From: Phycisphaerales bacterium | GTDB lineage: Bacteria > Planctomycetota > Phycisphaerae > Sedimentisphaerales > Anaerohalosphaeraceae | Assembly (NCBI GenBank): GCA_011053245.1 | Contig: DRGS01000110.1 | Span: 12,619-76,618 of the forward strand | Direction of reading: 5' to 3' | DNA: 64,000 nucleotides | In this document: piece by piece, positions 7,267-16,747 of the stretch | How positions within the stretch are numbered: the stretch's first letter is position 1 | Layout: every line of letters starts with the position of its first letter | The notes under the pieces: generated by a model | Databases searched by the model: none | What the model saw: only the letters and a program-made list of their open reading frames with translations | What the model was told of the DNA's origin: nothing | Translations under genes and position numbers: made by a program

Positions 7267-9483
7267 ATGGACTCATTCAAGCGGATGCTCAAATATGTCT
7301 GGCCGCAGTGGCCGAGGCTGATTACTGTGATGATCTCAGCGTTTGTTTGCGCTGCTCTTTTTGCGCTTAGCTTTATGACTGTGGTGCCGCTGCTGAAAGT
7401 AATGATGGGCGAGGAGGGGCTTCACGGCTGGGTGGATCGCAAGAGCAGCGATTACCGGTATGGAATGGACTTCTATCTTCCCGATAAATCTGACTTTACG
7501 GCCAGTGAGACCAGCAATATTGCCTATTATCTCCTTATTACGGATGTTACGGAAGATAGTATCGCCGAACGGGCAGGCATAAAGCTTCAGGACAGAATAA
7601 TCGGAGCAGGTCAAAGGCTTGTTGGGGCGGAAAACAAATATGTAACGTCAACGCAGATACTTGAGCAGCTTGCAACAACGGCGGGTCAAGAGACTGTTAC
7701 CGTTCAGGTCAGGCGAGTGGACAACAAAGCAGAGGGGGAAGATATTGAGTTTGAGCTGCCGGTTCCTACAAAGGACGGGTATGCCGACGAGCAGGATCTG
7801 TCGGGGCTGTCGCGTCTTAAATGGCAAGTACAGTGGGATGTTATCGATCTTGCGCAAAGGGCGACGAGTTATGTTCCGCGTGATCAGCCTAAGGCGGCGA
7901 CATTGAAAGCTGTGATGGTAATAATCATCCTGATGGGTTTGGTTACGATAGCCAGGTGCATTACGCGATTTATACAGAGCTATCTCGCCGAGAAGGTTGT
8001 GCAGGTGTCCATGGCTCATTTGCGTGAGGATACATTTTCGCATGTTATGGGGATGCCCGCAGGATTTTTCTCGAGTGAAGGAACAAGCGATACGATCAGC
8101 AGGATAATCGGCGATACGGCTACGGCTGGGCGTGGGATAAAGATACTTTTGGGCAAGGCGCTTCGGGAACCACTTAAGGCGATGTTCTGTCTTGCCGGTG
8201 CAATGATCTTTAGCGTGAAGCTTACGTTGATATTTCTTTGCATGGCTCCTGTTACTGTCGGTCTATTGGGTTTGCTGGGCAAGAAGATCAAGAAGGCGAC
8301 TAAGCGGTCTCTTGTAAGCAGTGCCCTGATGTTGGGCAGGTTGCAGGGAGCGATAAACGCTTTGCGTGTTGTTAAGGTGTATAACCGGCAGGACCATGAA
8401 AGCGAAACTTACGCCGGGATCAATCGCAGATTTTTGCGACAGGTTTTACGGGTTGCAAAGGTTCAGGCTGGGACCGGGCCGATCATGGAGGTCCTGGGCA
8501 TGGTGGCTGGGTCGGCAGCTCTTTTGGTGGGTGCTCACTGGATTTTCGGTCCGAATAGCAACATGGAAAATAGTTCGTTTTTCGGCTTGCTTATTCTGCT
8601 TGGGACGGCGGCGGAGTCTATTCGTAAGGTAAGCGATGTGTGGAACAAGATCCAGCAGGCAAACGCCGCTTCTGAGAGGGTCTTTGAGATTATCGATCAG
8701 CCGCAGGAGAAAGAAGTTGATAACGCGATCGAGCTGTCGTCTATGAAGGAACGGATCGAGTTTCGTGATATTGCGTTTACTTATCCTGGCAGCGAGAGGG
8801 CGATACTTAACGGGATTAATCTGACTGCTAATGCCGGTCAGACGGTTGCGGTGGTTGGGCCTAACGGTTCGGGTAAGACTACGCTGGTTAATCTTATACC
8901 ACGATTGTACGATGCCGATAGCGGGCAGATCCTTATTGACGGGGTAGATATTGCCGGCGCTACTCTGATGAGTTTGCGCGACCAGATCGGTATGGTGACG
9001 CAGAATGTGGTTACGTTTAACGATACGGTCGCGGCGAATATCAGCTACGGTAAACCAGGTGCGAGTTACGATGAGATTGTCGAGGCGGCGAAACGTTCGT
9101 TTGCTCATGAGTTTATCGAGACGCTGCCGGACGGCTATGATACTATGATCGGTGAGAATAGTGCGGGTTTTAGCGGCGGGCAGTTGCAGCGGATCGTAAT
9201 CGCGAGGGCGATACTGAGGGATCCGGCGATACTTATCTTCGATGAAGCGATGAGTCAGGTGGATGCGGAAAGCGAATCGCGGATAAACGAGGCATTGGCC
9301 GGTCTCATGCAGAACAGGACGTGCTTCGTGATCGCTCACCGGTTCAGTACGGTGGTTTCAGCGGATAGTATTGTTGTTCTAGATGAAGGCAAGATCGTCG
9401 CACAAGGCAAACACGCAGAACTTATGCAGAGTTGTGATCTTTATAAGAGCTTGTATGAAACGCAGATAGTTGCTGCCAACTGA
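7267..9483 (+). CDS. MsbA-like ABC exporter with a PDZ-like extracytoplasmic insertion
   Basis: A 738-residue half-transporter. After the first membrane helix (about residues 17-40) there is a ~170-residue extracytoplasmic stretch in which about residues 88-165 read like a PDZ domain ('ITDVTEDSIAERAGIKLQDR', then '...TVTVQVRR'). The usual exporter transmembrane block follows from about residue 215. The nucleotide-binding domain (about 495-725) is complete: Walker A 'GPNGSGKTT', Q-loop 'MVTQNV', signature 'FSGGQLQR', Walker B 'ILIFDEAM' and H-loop 'IAHR'. MsbA relatives are normally ~580 residues, and the extra length is this insertion. It opens the polysaccharide locus, so a lipid-linked glycan or lipid A-type substrate is likely. 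Confidence 0.88.
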   Translation: MDSFKRMLKYVWPQWPRLITVMISAFVCAALFALSFMTVVPLLKVMMGEEGLHGWVDRKSSDYRYGMDFYLPDKSDFTASETSNIAYYLLITDVTEDSIAERAGIKLQDRIIGAGQRLVGAENKYVTSTQILEQLATTAGQETVTVQVRRVDNKAEGEDIEFELPVPTKDGYADEQDLSGLSRLKWQVQWDVIDLAQRATSYVPRDQPKAATLKAVMVIIILMGLVTIARCITRFIQSYLAEKVVQVSMAHLREDTFSHVMGMPAGFFSSEGTSDTISRIIGDTATAGRGIKILLGKALREPLKAMFCLAGAMIFSVKLTLIFLCMAPVTVGLLGLLGKKIKKATKRSLVSSALMLGRLQGAINALRVVKVYNRQDHESETYAGINRRFLRQVLRVAKVQAGTGPIMEVLGMVAGSAALLVGAHWIFGPNSNMENSSFFGLLILLGTAAESIRKVSDVWNKIQQANAASERVFEIIDQPQEKEVDNAIELSSMKERIEFRDIAFTYPGSERAILNGINLTANAGQTVAVVGPNGSGKTTLVNLIPRLYDADSGQILIDGVDIAGATLMSLRDQIGMVTQNVVTFNDTVAANISYGKPGASYDEIVEAAKRSFAHEFIETLPDGYDTMIGENSAGFSGGQLQRIVIARAILRDPAILIFDEAMSQVDAESESRINEALAGLMQNRTCFVIAHRFSTVVSADSIVVLDEGKIVAQGKHAELMQSCDLYKSLYETQIVAAN

Positions 9484-9494
9484 CGGATGATGAC

Positions 9495-9629
9495 ATGCCA
9501 ATAAAAGCAAACTGGACAGAATATTTGCATGATCTTAGACGTCGTGAGATGGATGTCGTTTTTGCCAATTGCCCCAAGACAACTTTTGGCAAGGCTTTAG
9601 GACTTGATGCCGGGGATGGTTTCGTCTAG
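9495..9629 (+). pseudogene. N-terminal relic of a SAM methyltransferase gene
   Basis: A 44-codon frame starting 11 bases after the exporter stop. The peptide ends '...KALGLDAGDGFV' before a stop. 'LGLDAGDGF' is the start of the glycine-rich SAM motif I of class I methyltransferases, so the rest of the gene is missing. It converges on and overlaps the last four bases of the minus-strand methyltransferase. It is best read as the stump of a gene cut off when the neighbouring cassette was swapped in. A short functional peptide is not excluded. Confidence 0.5.
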
Positions 9630-10357
9630 TCGTTTTTGCTGGCTGTAATGAACCACATTTTCGCGTTGGTATCTAATCCTGGCTTTAGATAATAATTTTC
9701 AACAAGGTCTCTGCCAGTTCTCTGAAGCTTCAATCTTCGATACCACTTATTGATATAGTGTTTGAGATTATGCTTATACAACAAGGTGTAGAACTTGGCA
9801 TTTTTGAAATACCTGGTTATAAGTGAAGTTATTTCGTTGTCGGAAAAATGCTGTAGGTGATGGGGGTTGTCCCGCCTGGCTTTGTCTCTTGGGCCATTTG
9901 GTAAAGACATAAATAATTTGCCTCCCGGTTTCAGCCTGTCGAATATTTCACTGACAAACTTCTCCGGTTCGGGCAGATGTTCTATTGTCTCATAACTTAC
10001 AACGGCGTCGAACGATTCATCTACAGGCCAACCTGCAAGTATGTCACAATTGAAGAATGAAATTTTATCTGTTTTAAAGTGCTTATTTGCCCAATCTATT
10101 GCATCGTCGCCGATGTCGACACCGACAACTTTGTCTACTTTGCCTGCGAGTAGATTACTTCCGTAACCTACGCCACATGCAACATCGCATACCGTACCAC
10201 CACTGAGCTGGTCGCAAGCAAACTTGTACCTTGCGACATGAGTGGCTGCAATTTCATGAGCTTCTCTAATTGTTCTTGGCCAGAGCCTTAATTGTTGATC
10301 CATCATCAAACCTATTAAAAAATGTTTTTGAGAAGATATTTCAAATCGGTCAAACAA
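9626..10357 (-). CDS. Class I SAM-dependent methyltransferase
   Basis: A 243-residue methyltransferase of the Methyltransf_11/23 type. SAM motif I reads 'VCDVACGVGYGSNLL' (about residues 56-70), the acidic motif 'VVGVDIG' follows, and 'FDAVVSYETIEHLPEP' and 'LKPGGKLFMSLPNG' complete the fold. Its place among glycosyltransferases suggests O- or C-methylation of a sugar or sugar nucleotide. Closest readings would be polysaccharide or ubiquinone-like methylases; the substrate cannot be told from sequence. It is last in a minus-strand run with the GT4 and FkbM genes. Confidence 0.8.
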   Translation of the reverse strand: MFDRFEISSQKHFLIGLMMDQQLRLWPRTIREAHEIAATHVARYKFACDQLSGGTVCDVACGVGYGSNLLAGKVDKVVGVDIGDDAIDWANKHFKTDKISFFNCDILAGWPVDESFDAVVSYETIEHLPEPEKFVSEIFDRLKPGGKLFMSLPNGPRDKARRDNPHHLQHFSDNEITSLITRYFKNAKFYTLLYKHNLKHYINKWYRRLKLQRTGRDLVENYYLKPGLDTNAKMWFITASKND

Positions 10358-10450
10358 ATATTACGGCCATTTTAACTGTAATTATTTATATGTCAATTAA
10401 TAAAAAGTGATAACTGATAGCTCAATATCTACCGAACTAAACTGGCATTC

Positions 10451-11560
10451 TCAAGCTTTTGAGTATAACTCCAGATATCGCTTGGCAACGGTTTGCCAAC
10501 TTAACTTTGAGGCTGTGTCGAAGGCCTTTTTCTGCAAGCTAGTGAGATCAGAAGTATCGACCAGATTTCTGATAGCATCGCAAAGCATTTGGCTATCTTC
10601 AGGCTCAACCAGTATACCATTGACGCCATCGTCTATAAGCTCTATTGTTCCACTGATCTTCGTGCCAATAACGACCTTCTTGTAAGCCATAGCTTCCAGT
10701 ACGGTCAAAGGCATCCCTTCCGCTCTCGATGGTTGTAAGAAAAAGGTGCAATTTCTCAAAAGCCAGTGTTTTTGTTCACCGAAAACGGAACCGGCAAATA
10801 TAACATTGGCAATTAGCCCCAAGTCTTTTACTTGTTGGCTGAGATTGCCCTTTTCCCTGCCATCACCGGCGATAATTAAAATAGGTAGCTCCCCGCTTTT
10901 TTCTTTCAATAGCTTCATAGCTTCCAAAAGGACATCAAGCCCCTTATAGTAATGGAGACGTCCGAGTGTAAGCATAAATGGGCGCCCGGCAAGTTCGGTG
11001 CAACTTTCCGGGATTTGCCCCTCATTATCTTCCGGGATATCAACGCCGTTGGGAACAAAATGCGAGTTTGCTTTTCCCATTGAAAGCTCATCAATTATAC
11101 CTTTCAGTTCGGAACTGACGCCAGTAGCTGCGTTAACATTTGCCAGGGCCCAGCACATTCGCTTGCAAGTGACAGGTCTTTGCCTGTATCGTGATTCCGG
11201 TATGATATCGCCTTTATGAGATGTTATGACAATCGGGACATTCAACTCATCCTTTATCTTGCAGGCTATATAACCATTTGGGTATGCAAGATGAGCATGA
11301 ATGACATCGAAACCATATCGCTTGTGTTCACGTTTAAGAACATATTCAACGTATTGCAGTAGCCATACTGCCGAACGAGGTCTGGGATAATAAATAACAT
11401 CATACGGTAATTGCGGAATTTCCCGGTTATGTCTGGGACGCTGAGCAACTACTACAGGCTTATGGCCCATCATTTGGTACCGGCGTGCAAGTTTGTCGAT
11501 AACAAATTCCATCCCACCCAGTTCAGGTAAAAATGAGGGAGTAAAGAGACATATTTTCAA
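10451..11560 (-). CDS. GT4-family glycosyltransferase (GT-B fold)
   Basis: A 369-residue retaining glycosyltransferase. The N-terminal acceptor domain begins 'MKICLFTPSFLPELGGMEF' and the C-terminal nucleotide-sugar domain has 'LGRLHYYKGLDVLLEAM' and the EX7E motif 'EGMPLTVLE' (about residues 279-287). It adds a sugar to the growing lipid-linked glycan on the cytoplasmic face. It lies between an FkbM methyltransferase upstream and a methyltransferase downstream, on the same strand with short gaps. The donor sugar is unknown. Confidence 0.88.
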   Translation of the reverse strand: MKICLFTPSFLPELGGMEFVIDKLARRYQMMGHKPVVVAQRPRHNREIPQLPYDVIYYPRPRSAVWLLQYVEYVLKREHKRYGFDVIHAHLAYPNGYIACKIKDELNVPIVITSHKGDIIPESRYRQRPVTCKRMCWALANVNAATGVSSELKGIIDELSMGKANSHFVPNGVDIPEDNEGQIPESCTELAGRPFMLTLGRLHYYKGLDVLLEAMKLLKEKSGELPILIIAGDGREKGNLSQQVKDLGLIANVIFAGSVFGEQKHWLLRNCTFFLQPSRAEGMPLTVLEAMAYKKVVIGTKISGTIELIDDGVNGILVEPEDSQMLCDAIRNLVDTSDLTSLQKKAFDTASKLSWQTVAKRYLELYSKA

Positions 11561-11614
11561 GATGATACCCTTTCGTACCGTGTAGTCTAATTCGAGTTTT
11601 TGCTGTCGGTTTTA

Positions 11615-12421
11615 CTACTGTAAAATCTCAAGTCCCGTTCTTTTTTTGAAATCATCGACATCTCTAACAGCAATAATATTTTCTGTTTTGCCGGATACAT
11701 AGGATTTGCCAATGCTTATCAGTTTGTTGCCGGCAAACCTGAACAAATTAAAGGCCTTTGCTCTCAACATGTCGTTTAGTTCGGTGCAACTATAGCCGAA
11801 TTCCTGATAGTGATCTTGTGCGGATTCATAACAGATGCAAAGTGTTTTTTCAAGAAGCTGTTCGGCTCCTTCAAATACGAATTTTTCATATCCTTCGACA
11901 TCGACCTTTAGTAATGCAATCGAAGATTCGCTGAAACCCATACTGTCAAGCGGTTTCATCTCGACGTTTATTCCCTTGCTGTCTGAAACAACCGAATTTC
12001 TGTCATCCTGTCTTTTGTCAGAAAATGTGATGTGTCCTTTTTTTTCTCCGCTGGCCAGATTGTAAGTTTCGACATTTGTAAAACCATTAAATTTTACATT
12101 TCCGCACAAAGCTTTATAGGTTTTGGGATGTGCTTCGATAGAATACACTTTGCCTTTTTGACCCACCGTAACCGAAGAGATCATGGTATGAAATCCGATG
12201 TTGGCTCCAACGTCTATTACGATATCTCCCGGTTTTAAATAGTTTCGGAGGAAGTTTTCGTCTGTCTCAAAGACGGTTATTTTTCTCAACTTGGACACCC
12301 AAAGTCTCAGTGAGATATTCGTTGGGTAAAATCTCACCTTGAAATCTCCCCTGTCAATGCTGAAAAAGTGCGATAGTCTCAAAAACATCAGGGCTTCTCC
12401 TATCTCTCTTGCTAAACTCAC
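11615..12421 (-). CDS. FkbM-family methyltransferase
   Basis: A 268-residue protein with the FkbM signature: motif I 'GDIVIDVGANIGFHTMI' (about residues 67-83), 'VYSIEAHPKTYKAL' and 'ALLKVDVEGYEKFVFEGA' (about 172-189). FkbM proteins O-methylate hydroxyls in polyketides and are frequent in bacterial glycan loci. It is transcribed divergently from a second FkbM-like gene about 245 bases away, which suggests a cassette boundary between them. Confidence 0.85.
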   Translation of the reverse strand: MSLAREIGEALMFLRLSHFFSIDRGDFKVRFYPTNISLRLWVSKLRKITVFETDENFLRNYLKPGDIVIDVGANIGFHTMISSVTVGQKGKVYSIEAHPKTYKALCGNVKFNGFTNVETYNLASGEKKGHITFSDKRQDDRNSVVSDSKGINVEMKPLDSMGFSESSIALLKVDVEGYEKFVFEGAEQLLEKTLCICYESAQDHYQEFGYSCTELNDMLRAKAFNLFRFAGNKLISIGKSYVSGKTENIIAVRDVDDFKKRTGLEILQ

Positions 12422-12665
12422 ATTGTACTTTCCAGAATAACCTGAACTTCACTTTGCATTTAAGGGCATATATCTTTTCAAACGATTCGCCATATATTGT
12501 AATTTAACTTTCTGCCTTTATCAAGTTTTTTACGGGATATCATATAATTTCATCGATAATTTCCTGAGATGCCAAAGAAATGGTTGTATGGTATCGACAG
12601 ATAGTATATCCTATGGTGAAGTTTATTTAGGCCTGTTAATTTATTATTTATTAAAGGTTGTACTA

Positions 12666-13520
12666 ATGAAAGTATCGACTGAGAACCTGCTTAAGGGTTT
12701 GGTCAATTTAATGTGCTGCTTTGTGCCTGGGAAGAAAAGTCGGAAAAGGCTCCGGTATGAACTGGTGGGTATTAAGAAGGAACGAAACGATCTTTTAGAT
12801 GCCGGATTTACAATAGACGGCGAAACTATAACGACCCCGCAAGGCGTCAAGATAGATATCTCCAATATCAAGGATCATCCCCTTTATCTTGTTAAGGTGG
12901 TTTTTGTAAAGAGCGAATATAATTTGAACATAAAAAGGGACTCTATACTGATCGACATAGGGATGAACCGAGCGGCAGTATCGTTACTTTTTGCTGCCGA
13001 TGAAAATGTAAAAAAGGTATATGCTTATGAGCCGTTTAAGCCAACGTTTGAGGTTGCAAAAAAGAATCTACAACTTAATCCGCAGCTTAGCGAGAAGATA
13101 AACGCTTTTTGCTTCGGTCTTGGCAAGTCAGAGAAAACTCTCGAAATGCCATATATGGATGACGCTACCGGTGGCATGAGTACAACACATGAAGTATGCA
13201 AAGATCAGGAAGGTATAAAAAAAGAAACGGTCGTCGTAAAGGATGCAGCGGAAGTGATAGGCGGTATTTTAGAGGAAAATAAAGACAAGCATATAATAGT
13301 CAAATGCGATTGTGAAGGAGCCGAATTCGAGATATTTGAAAGGCTCAAGGAAAAAGATCTTATTGGCAAGTTAGACGTGGTTATGATGGAATATCATTTC
13401 GAGAATCCCGATCGTCTGATAGATATACTTACTGAAAAAACGTTTGCGGTTCAAACAAAAATCGGGTCAAGAAGATCAAAGACCGGATACATCTATGCTG
13501 TCAGGATGACAGAGAAATAA
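12666..13520 (+). CDS. FkbM-like methyltransferase
   Basis: About 284 residues from the ATG at 12666, which has an AAAGG site. An upstream in-frame start at 12588 would add 26 hydrophobic residues without a clear ribosome site. SAM-binding motif I is 'ILIDIGMNRAAVSLLF', with 'VYAYEPFKPTFEVAKKNL' and the FkbM-type 'IIVKCDCEGAEFEIFERL' near the C-terminus. The 'DIGMN' motif is less canonical than 'DVGAN', so activity is probable but not certain. The GT-D gene follows after five bases, likely in the same operon. Confidence 0.75.
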   Translation: MKVSTENLLKGLVNLMCCFVPGKKSRKRLRYELVGIKKERNDLLDAGFTIDGETITTPQGVKIDISNIKDHPLYLVKVVFVKSEYNLNIKRDSILIDIGMNRAAVSLLFAADENVKKVYAYEPFKPTFEVAKKNLQLNPQLSEKINAFCFGLGKSEKTLEMPYMDDATGGMSTTHEVCKDQEGIKKETVVVKDAAEVIGGILEENKDKHIIVKCDCEGAEFEIFERLKEKDLIGKLDVVMMEYHFENPDRLIDILTEKTFAVQTKIGSRRSKTGYIYAVRMTEK

Positions 13521-13525
13521 ACTAC

Positions 13526-14521
13526 ATGCTATGGTTTAAGGCGAGGCAAATGCTAAAGAAGATTGAAAAAGAATTAGAGCGTCTCAAGAAGAGGCTGTTC
13601 TATTCGAGTAAGGCACATAAACAGCTTGCGAAAGCTCAATACCAGTTGGACAATATGCCTTATGAACTATATGACAAGATCACCAATGATAATTTTTCTG
13701 TTGAGATACCTATAGTGAAAACTTTAGACGAAACATTGAATAAACTTCTTCAAGATAAATGCTCTCTTTGTCGTTTTGGCGACGGAGAATTTGTTCTTAT
13801 GAATGGGGGTCGCATTAATTATCAGCCTCGCAATGGCAAGCTTGCTGCACGGCTCAAAGAAGTGCTTGAGTCCGATCTTCCCGACTTGATTATAGCTCTA
13901 CCGCCCTGTTTTGGCGCATTGGATCATTATGTACCTCCGGTTGCGGACTTTTGGCGGAAATGGGCATCGCGCAAACGTGAACTGATATATTCCTTTCTCG
14001 ATATGAAGCGAGTTTATTACGATGCGTTTTTCTCCAGGGTTTATCTACACGATCACAAAACCGAGGAGCATTACGAGAAATGCAGCCGCTATTATGAGAA
14101 GGCCAAGAAAATATGGGAAGGCCGGGATATTGTTCTTTGCGAAGGCGAAGGCACACGATTCGGCATGTTCAACGATCTCTTAGATGGTGCCGCATCGATA
14201 TCAAGAATTTTATGCCCATCTCGCAATGCATTCGATAAATACGATGAGATATTATCAGCTTTTAATGATGTTGATAATGAGAAACTCATACTAATCGCTC
14301 TCGGACCGACGGCAACAGTTTTAAGTTATGACTTATGCAAAAAGGGTTATCAGGCGATTGATACAGGAGCTTTTGATGCGGATTATGAATGGTTCTTGAG
14401 AAAAGTTGAATTAGGCGTGCCACTGAAGTTTAAGTATGTAGACAGCGGCAAAGAGGGCAGAAAGGTCCAGCGACTCGATGATCCCGAATACCAAAAACAG
14501 ATCATAAAAACAATAATATGA
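13526..14521 (+). CDS. GT-D fold glycosyltransferase (DUF1792 family)
   Basis: A 331-residue protein matching the DUF1792/SP_1767 family. Its founding member, a streptococcal glucosyltransferase, defined the GT-D fold. The metal-binding DxE lies in 'LCRFGDGEFVLM' (about residues 82-93). Other family features are 'LALPPCFGALDHYVPP'-like text and 'DIVLCEGEGTRFGMFNDLL'. It has a basic coiled N-terminus. The stop overlaps, as ATGA, the start of a truncated glycosyltransferase frame at 14518. It probably adds a hexose during glycan assembly. Confidence 0.75.
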   Translation: MLWFKARQMLKKIEKELERLKKRLFYSSKAHKQLAKAQYQLDNMPYELYDKITNDNFSVEIPIVKTLDETLNKLLQDKCSLCRFGDGEFVLMNGGRINYQPRNGKLAARLKEVLESDLPDLIIALPPCFGALDHYVPPVADFWRKWASRKRELIYSFLDMKRVYYDAFFSRVYLHDHKTEEHYEKCSRYYEKAKKIWEGRDIVLCEGEGTRFGMFNDLLDGAASISRILCPSRNAFDKYDEILSAFNDVDNEKLILIALGPTATVLSYDLCKKGYQAIDTGAFDADYEWFLRKVELGVPLKFKYVDSGKEGRKVQRLDDPEYQKQIIKTII

Positions 14522-14598
14522 AGCTACTTATTTTGACAAATAATCTCAGTCGGGCAAGTTTCAGGCATAGGGCTATTGCAGGGGCCAAAAAAAGATAG
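14518..14598 (+). pseudogene. N-terminal stump of a glycosyltransferase gene
   Basis: A 26-codon frame in ATGA overlap with the GT-D gene: 'MKLLILTNNLSRASFRHR' followed by a few residues and a stop. This is the usual opening of a GT4-type glycosyltransferase, and nothing after it continues the fold. The four-base overlap implies that a complete gene was once translationally coupled here, then lost by deletion or cassette replacement. The next intact gene starts 22 bases further on. Confidence 0.5.
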
Positions 14599-14619
14599 TT
14601 AACAAAGAAAGGGAATGGA

Positions 14620-15657
14620 ATGCCGAAAGCTAAACGAATTTTTATTGTGGGCGATACTAAAGATTTCACCGGTAAATTATTACTAATTGATTTACGTAGA
14701 AGGGTTAAGGGGTTGATACGACTTGGGCATGATGTGCAGGTTTTTAGTTATAACACAGCATTTTGGCAGCTTGCACCCATTAAGAGTAAACTATTAACAA
14801 GAAAATGGTGTAAGCCGTTAGTTGATGAACTTCTCGAAAAACAGTTGCGCAATTATAATCCGGATATTGTACAGATCACTTTTGCAAATTTTTTGGACGT
14901 CAAAACTATTGAGCTAATTCGACAGGCGGCGCCTAATGCTTTTTTGTACGGTATTGACGGAGATCCGTGGCCCCAGTTTCATAAAGGCCGAGTGGAGGCT
15001 GGTTCAAAACTTGACCTTGTGTTGGTAACTAACAATGGCGAATGGCTGGATGAATATCGTAAGGCGGGTGTTCGTGGTGCGTTTCTGCCAAATCCTTGCG
15101 ATCCTGACTACGAGTACCGACATGAAGTTTCGGATAAATGGAAGACGGATATTTTGTTTACGGGCAAAACCAGACAAACCAGTAAACGATATCCCACAGA
15201 CCCGATGAGACATCAGATAATCAGTAAATTAGCTAAGATGAAAAACGTCACTTACTATGGTTGTCTTGGTAGCCCTAAAATAGGCGGTATGGACTACCAT
15301 TATGCGATTAGCGGTGCTCGCATCGCAATGAGTATTAATATTGCAAATGATGTCAGTCTATATCATTCCGATCGTCTGACAAACTATCTTGCATCTGGAA
15401 CTCTTGTTCTTGCCAAACGTGTACCGGATTCGGACATGCTTTTCAAAGATGGTGTGCACCTGAAGTACTTTGATACTGCCGATGAATTTTTTGAACTGAG
15501 TGACTGGTACCTTAAGCATGAAGACGAACGTTTGAAAATTGCCAACGCAGGCATGAAACATGTTCATGAAGAGTTTAATTGCGAAAAGATAGCAAAGTAC
15601 ACTATGGATATTATTGAAAAAGGTACATATGATGCGCCATGGTGCGGTTGTCTCTGA
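14620..15657 (+). CDS. CgeB-like glycosyltransferase (GT-B, Glyco_trans_1_2)
   Basis: A 345-residue protein with the pattern of CgeB/DUF3880-type glycosyltransferases. The N-terminal half has 'PDIVQITFANFLDVKTIELI' and 'GIDGDPWPQFHKG'. The C-terminal half has 'DILFTGKTR', 'HSDRLTNYLASGTLVL' and a closing 'ADEFFELSDWYLKHEDER' helix, which is the pfam13524 signature. An AAAGG site precedes the ATG. It is probably an inverting or retaining transferase acting on the lipid-linked glycan; the donor is unknown. Confidence 0.75.
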   Translation: MPKAKRIFIVGDTKDFTGKLLLIDLRRRVKGLIRLGHDVQVFSYNTAFWQLAPIKSKLLTRKWCKPLVDELLEKQLRNYNPDIVQITFANFLDVKTIELIRQAAPNAFLYGIDGDPWPQFHKGRVEAGSKLDLVLVTNNGEWLDEYRKAGVRGAFLPNPCDPDYEYRHEVSDKWKTDILFTGKTRQTSKRYPTDPMRHQIISKLAKMKNVTYYGCLGSPKIGGMDYHYAISGARIAMSINIANDVSLYHSDRLTNYLASGTLVLAKRVPDSDMLFKDGVHLKYFDTADEFFELSDWYLKHEDERLKIANAGMKHVHEEFNCEKIAKYTMDIIEKGTYDAPWCGCL

Positions 15658-15799
15658 TGCGAGATGACTCAAAAAGCGTTTTTAGCAGGGCTTAGCTATT
15701 TAACAGTTTTAATTAATTGTTATTTTGTAGAATAAGCAGAAGCAATGAACATGATATGCAAAAGTAAATAACCAATAGAATAGCTGTCAGGAGACGAAT

Positions 15800-16747
15800 A
15801 TGAAGCGGATATTAGTGACAGGTGGCGCGGGATTTGTCGGTTCGCATCTTTGCGAGCGATTGTTGGAGTTGGGGCATGAGGTTTTGTGTGTTGACAACTA
15901 CTTTACCGGGCGGAAACGAAATGTCAGCCATCTCCTTGATAATCCCTGTTTTGAGGTGATGCGTCATGATGTCACATTTCCTCTTTATGTCGAAGCCGAT
16001 GAAATATACAACCTTGCCTGTCCTGCTTCGCCGATCCATTATCAGTTTGACCCTGTGCAGACGACCAAGACGAGTGTGCATGGCGCGATCAACATGCTCG
16101 GTCTTGCTAAGCGGATAAAAGCCAAGATATTTCAGGCTTCGACCAGTGAGGTATATGGCGACCCTGCAGTTCATCCGCAAGTGGAGAGTTACTGGGGTCA
16201 TGTAAATCCCATTGGCGAGCGTTCCTGCTATGATGAGGGTAAGCGATGTGCCGAGACGTTATTTTTCGACTACTACCGGCAGCATAAACTGCGAATAAAG
16301 GTGGCTCGTATTTTCAATACTTACGGTCCGCGGATGCACCCTAATGACGGGCGGGTTGTTTCAAATTTTATTGTTCAGGCTCTTCAGAATAAGCCTATAA
16401 CGATCTACGGAGAGGGTTTACAGACGCGATCGTTTTGTTATGTGGATGATATGATAAGGGCGTTCATTAGCTTTATGGACACGGGTGACGATTTTGTCGG
16501 CCCGGTGAATCTTGGCAATCCAACCGAAACGACTATTCTGCAACTGGCTGAAAAGGTTATTGACCTTACCGGTTCAGGTTCGAAGTTAGAGAAAAAGCCT
16601 CTGCCCTCGGATGATCCCAGGCAGCGACAGCCGGATATTTCACTGGCAAAAGAAAAACTCAACTGGGAGCCAACGACATCGCTTGAGGAAGGTTTAAAGA
16701 AAACCATCAACTACTTTGAACAACTACTGAAAGAGGAAAGAGTTTGA
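15800..16747 (+). CDS. UDP-glucuronate decarboxylase (UDP-xylose synthase)
   Basis: A 315-residue extended short-chain dehydrogenase that converts UDP-glucuronate to UDP-xylose with bound NAD. The Rossmann motif is '[11 protein letters not shown]' (about residues 7-17). The UXS hallmarks '[20 protein letters not shown]', '[10 protein letters not shown]', the catalytic 'YDEGKR' and '[20 protein letters not shown]' are all present. The length is typical of bacterial UXS. The start has a strong AGGAG site. A broken second copy of this kind of gene lies at 27014. It supplies xylose or a derived pentose for the glycan. The next gene overlaps its stop. Confidence 0.93.
   Translation: MKRILVTGGAGFVGSHLCERLLELGHEVLCVDNYFTGRKRNVSHLLDNPCFEVMRHDVTFPLYVEADEIYNLACPASPIHYQFDPVQTTKTSVHGAINMLGLAKRIKAKIFQASTSEVYGDPAVHPQVESYWGHVNPIGERSCYDEGKRCAETLFFDYYRQHKLRIKVARIFNTYGPRMHPNDGRVVSNFIVQALQNKPITIYGEGLQTRSFCYVDDMIRAFISFMDTGDDFVGPVNLGNPTETTILQLAEKVIDLTGSGSKLEKKPLPSDDPRQRQPDISLAKEKLNWEPTTSLEEGLKKTINYFEQLLKEERV

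Noticed and set aside
8446..9339. Long minus-strand frame (297 codons) within the ABC exporter
   Set aside because: Antisense to the highly conserved ATP-binding domain and without family resemblance.
12588..12665. Longer N-terminus for the plus-strand FkbM-like protein
   Set aside because: No ribosome site at 12588; the ATG at 12666 has an AAAGG site and gives a family-like length.
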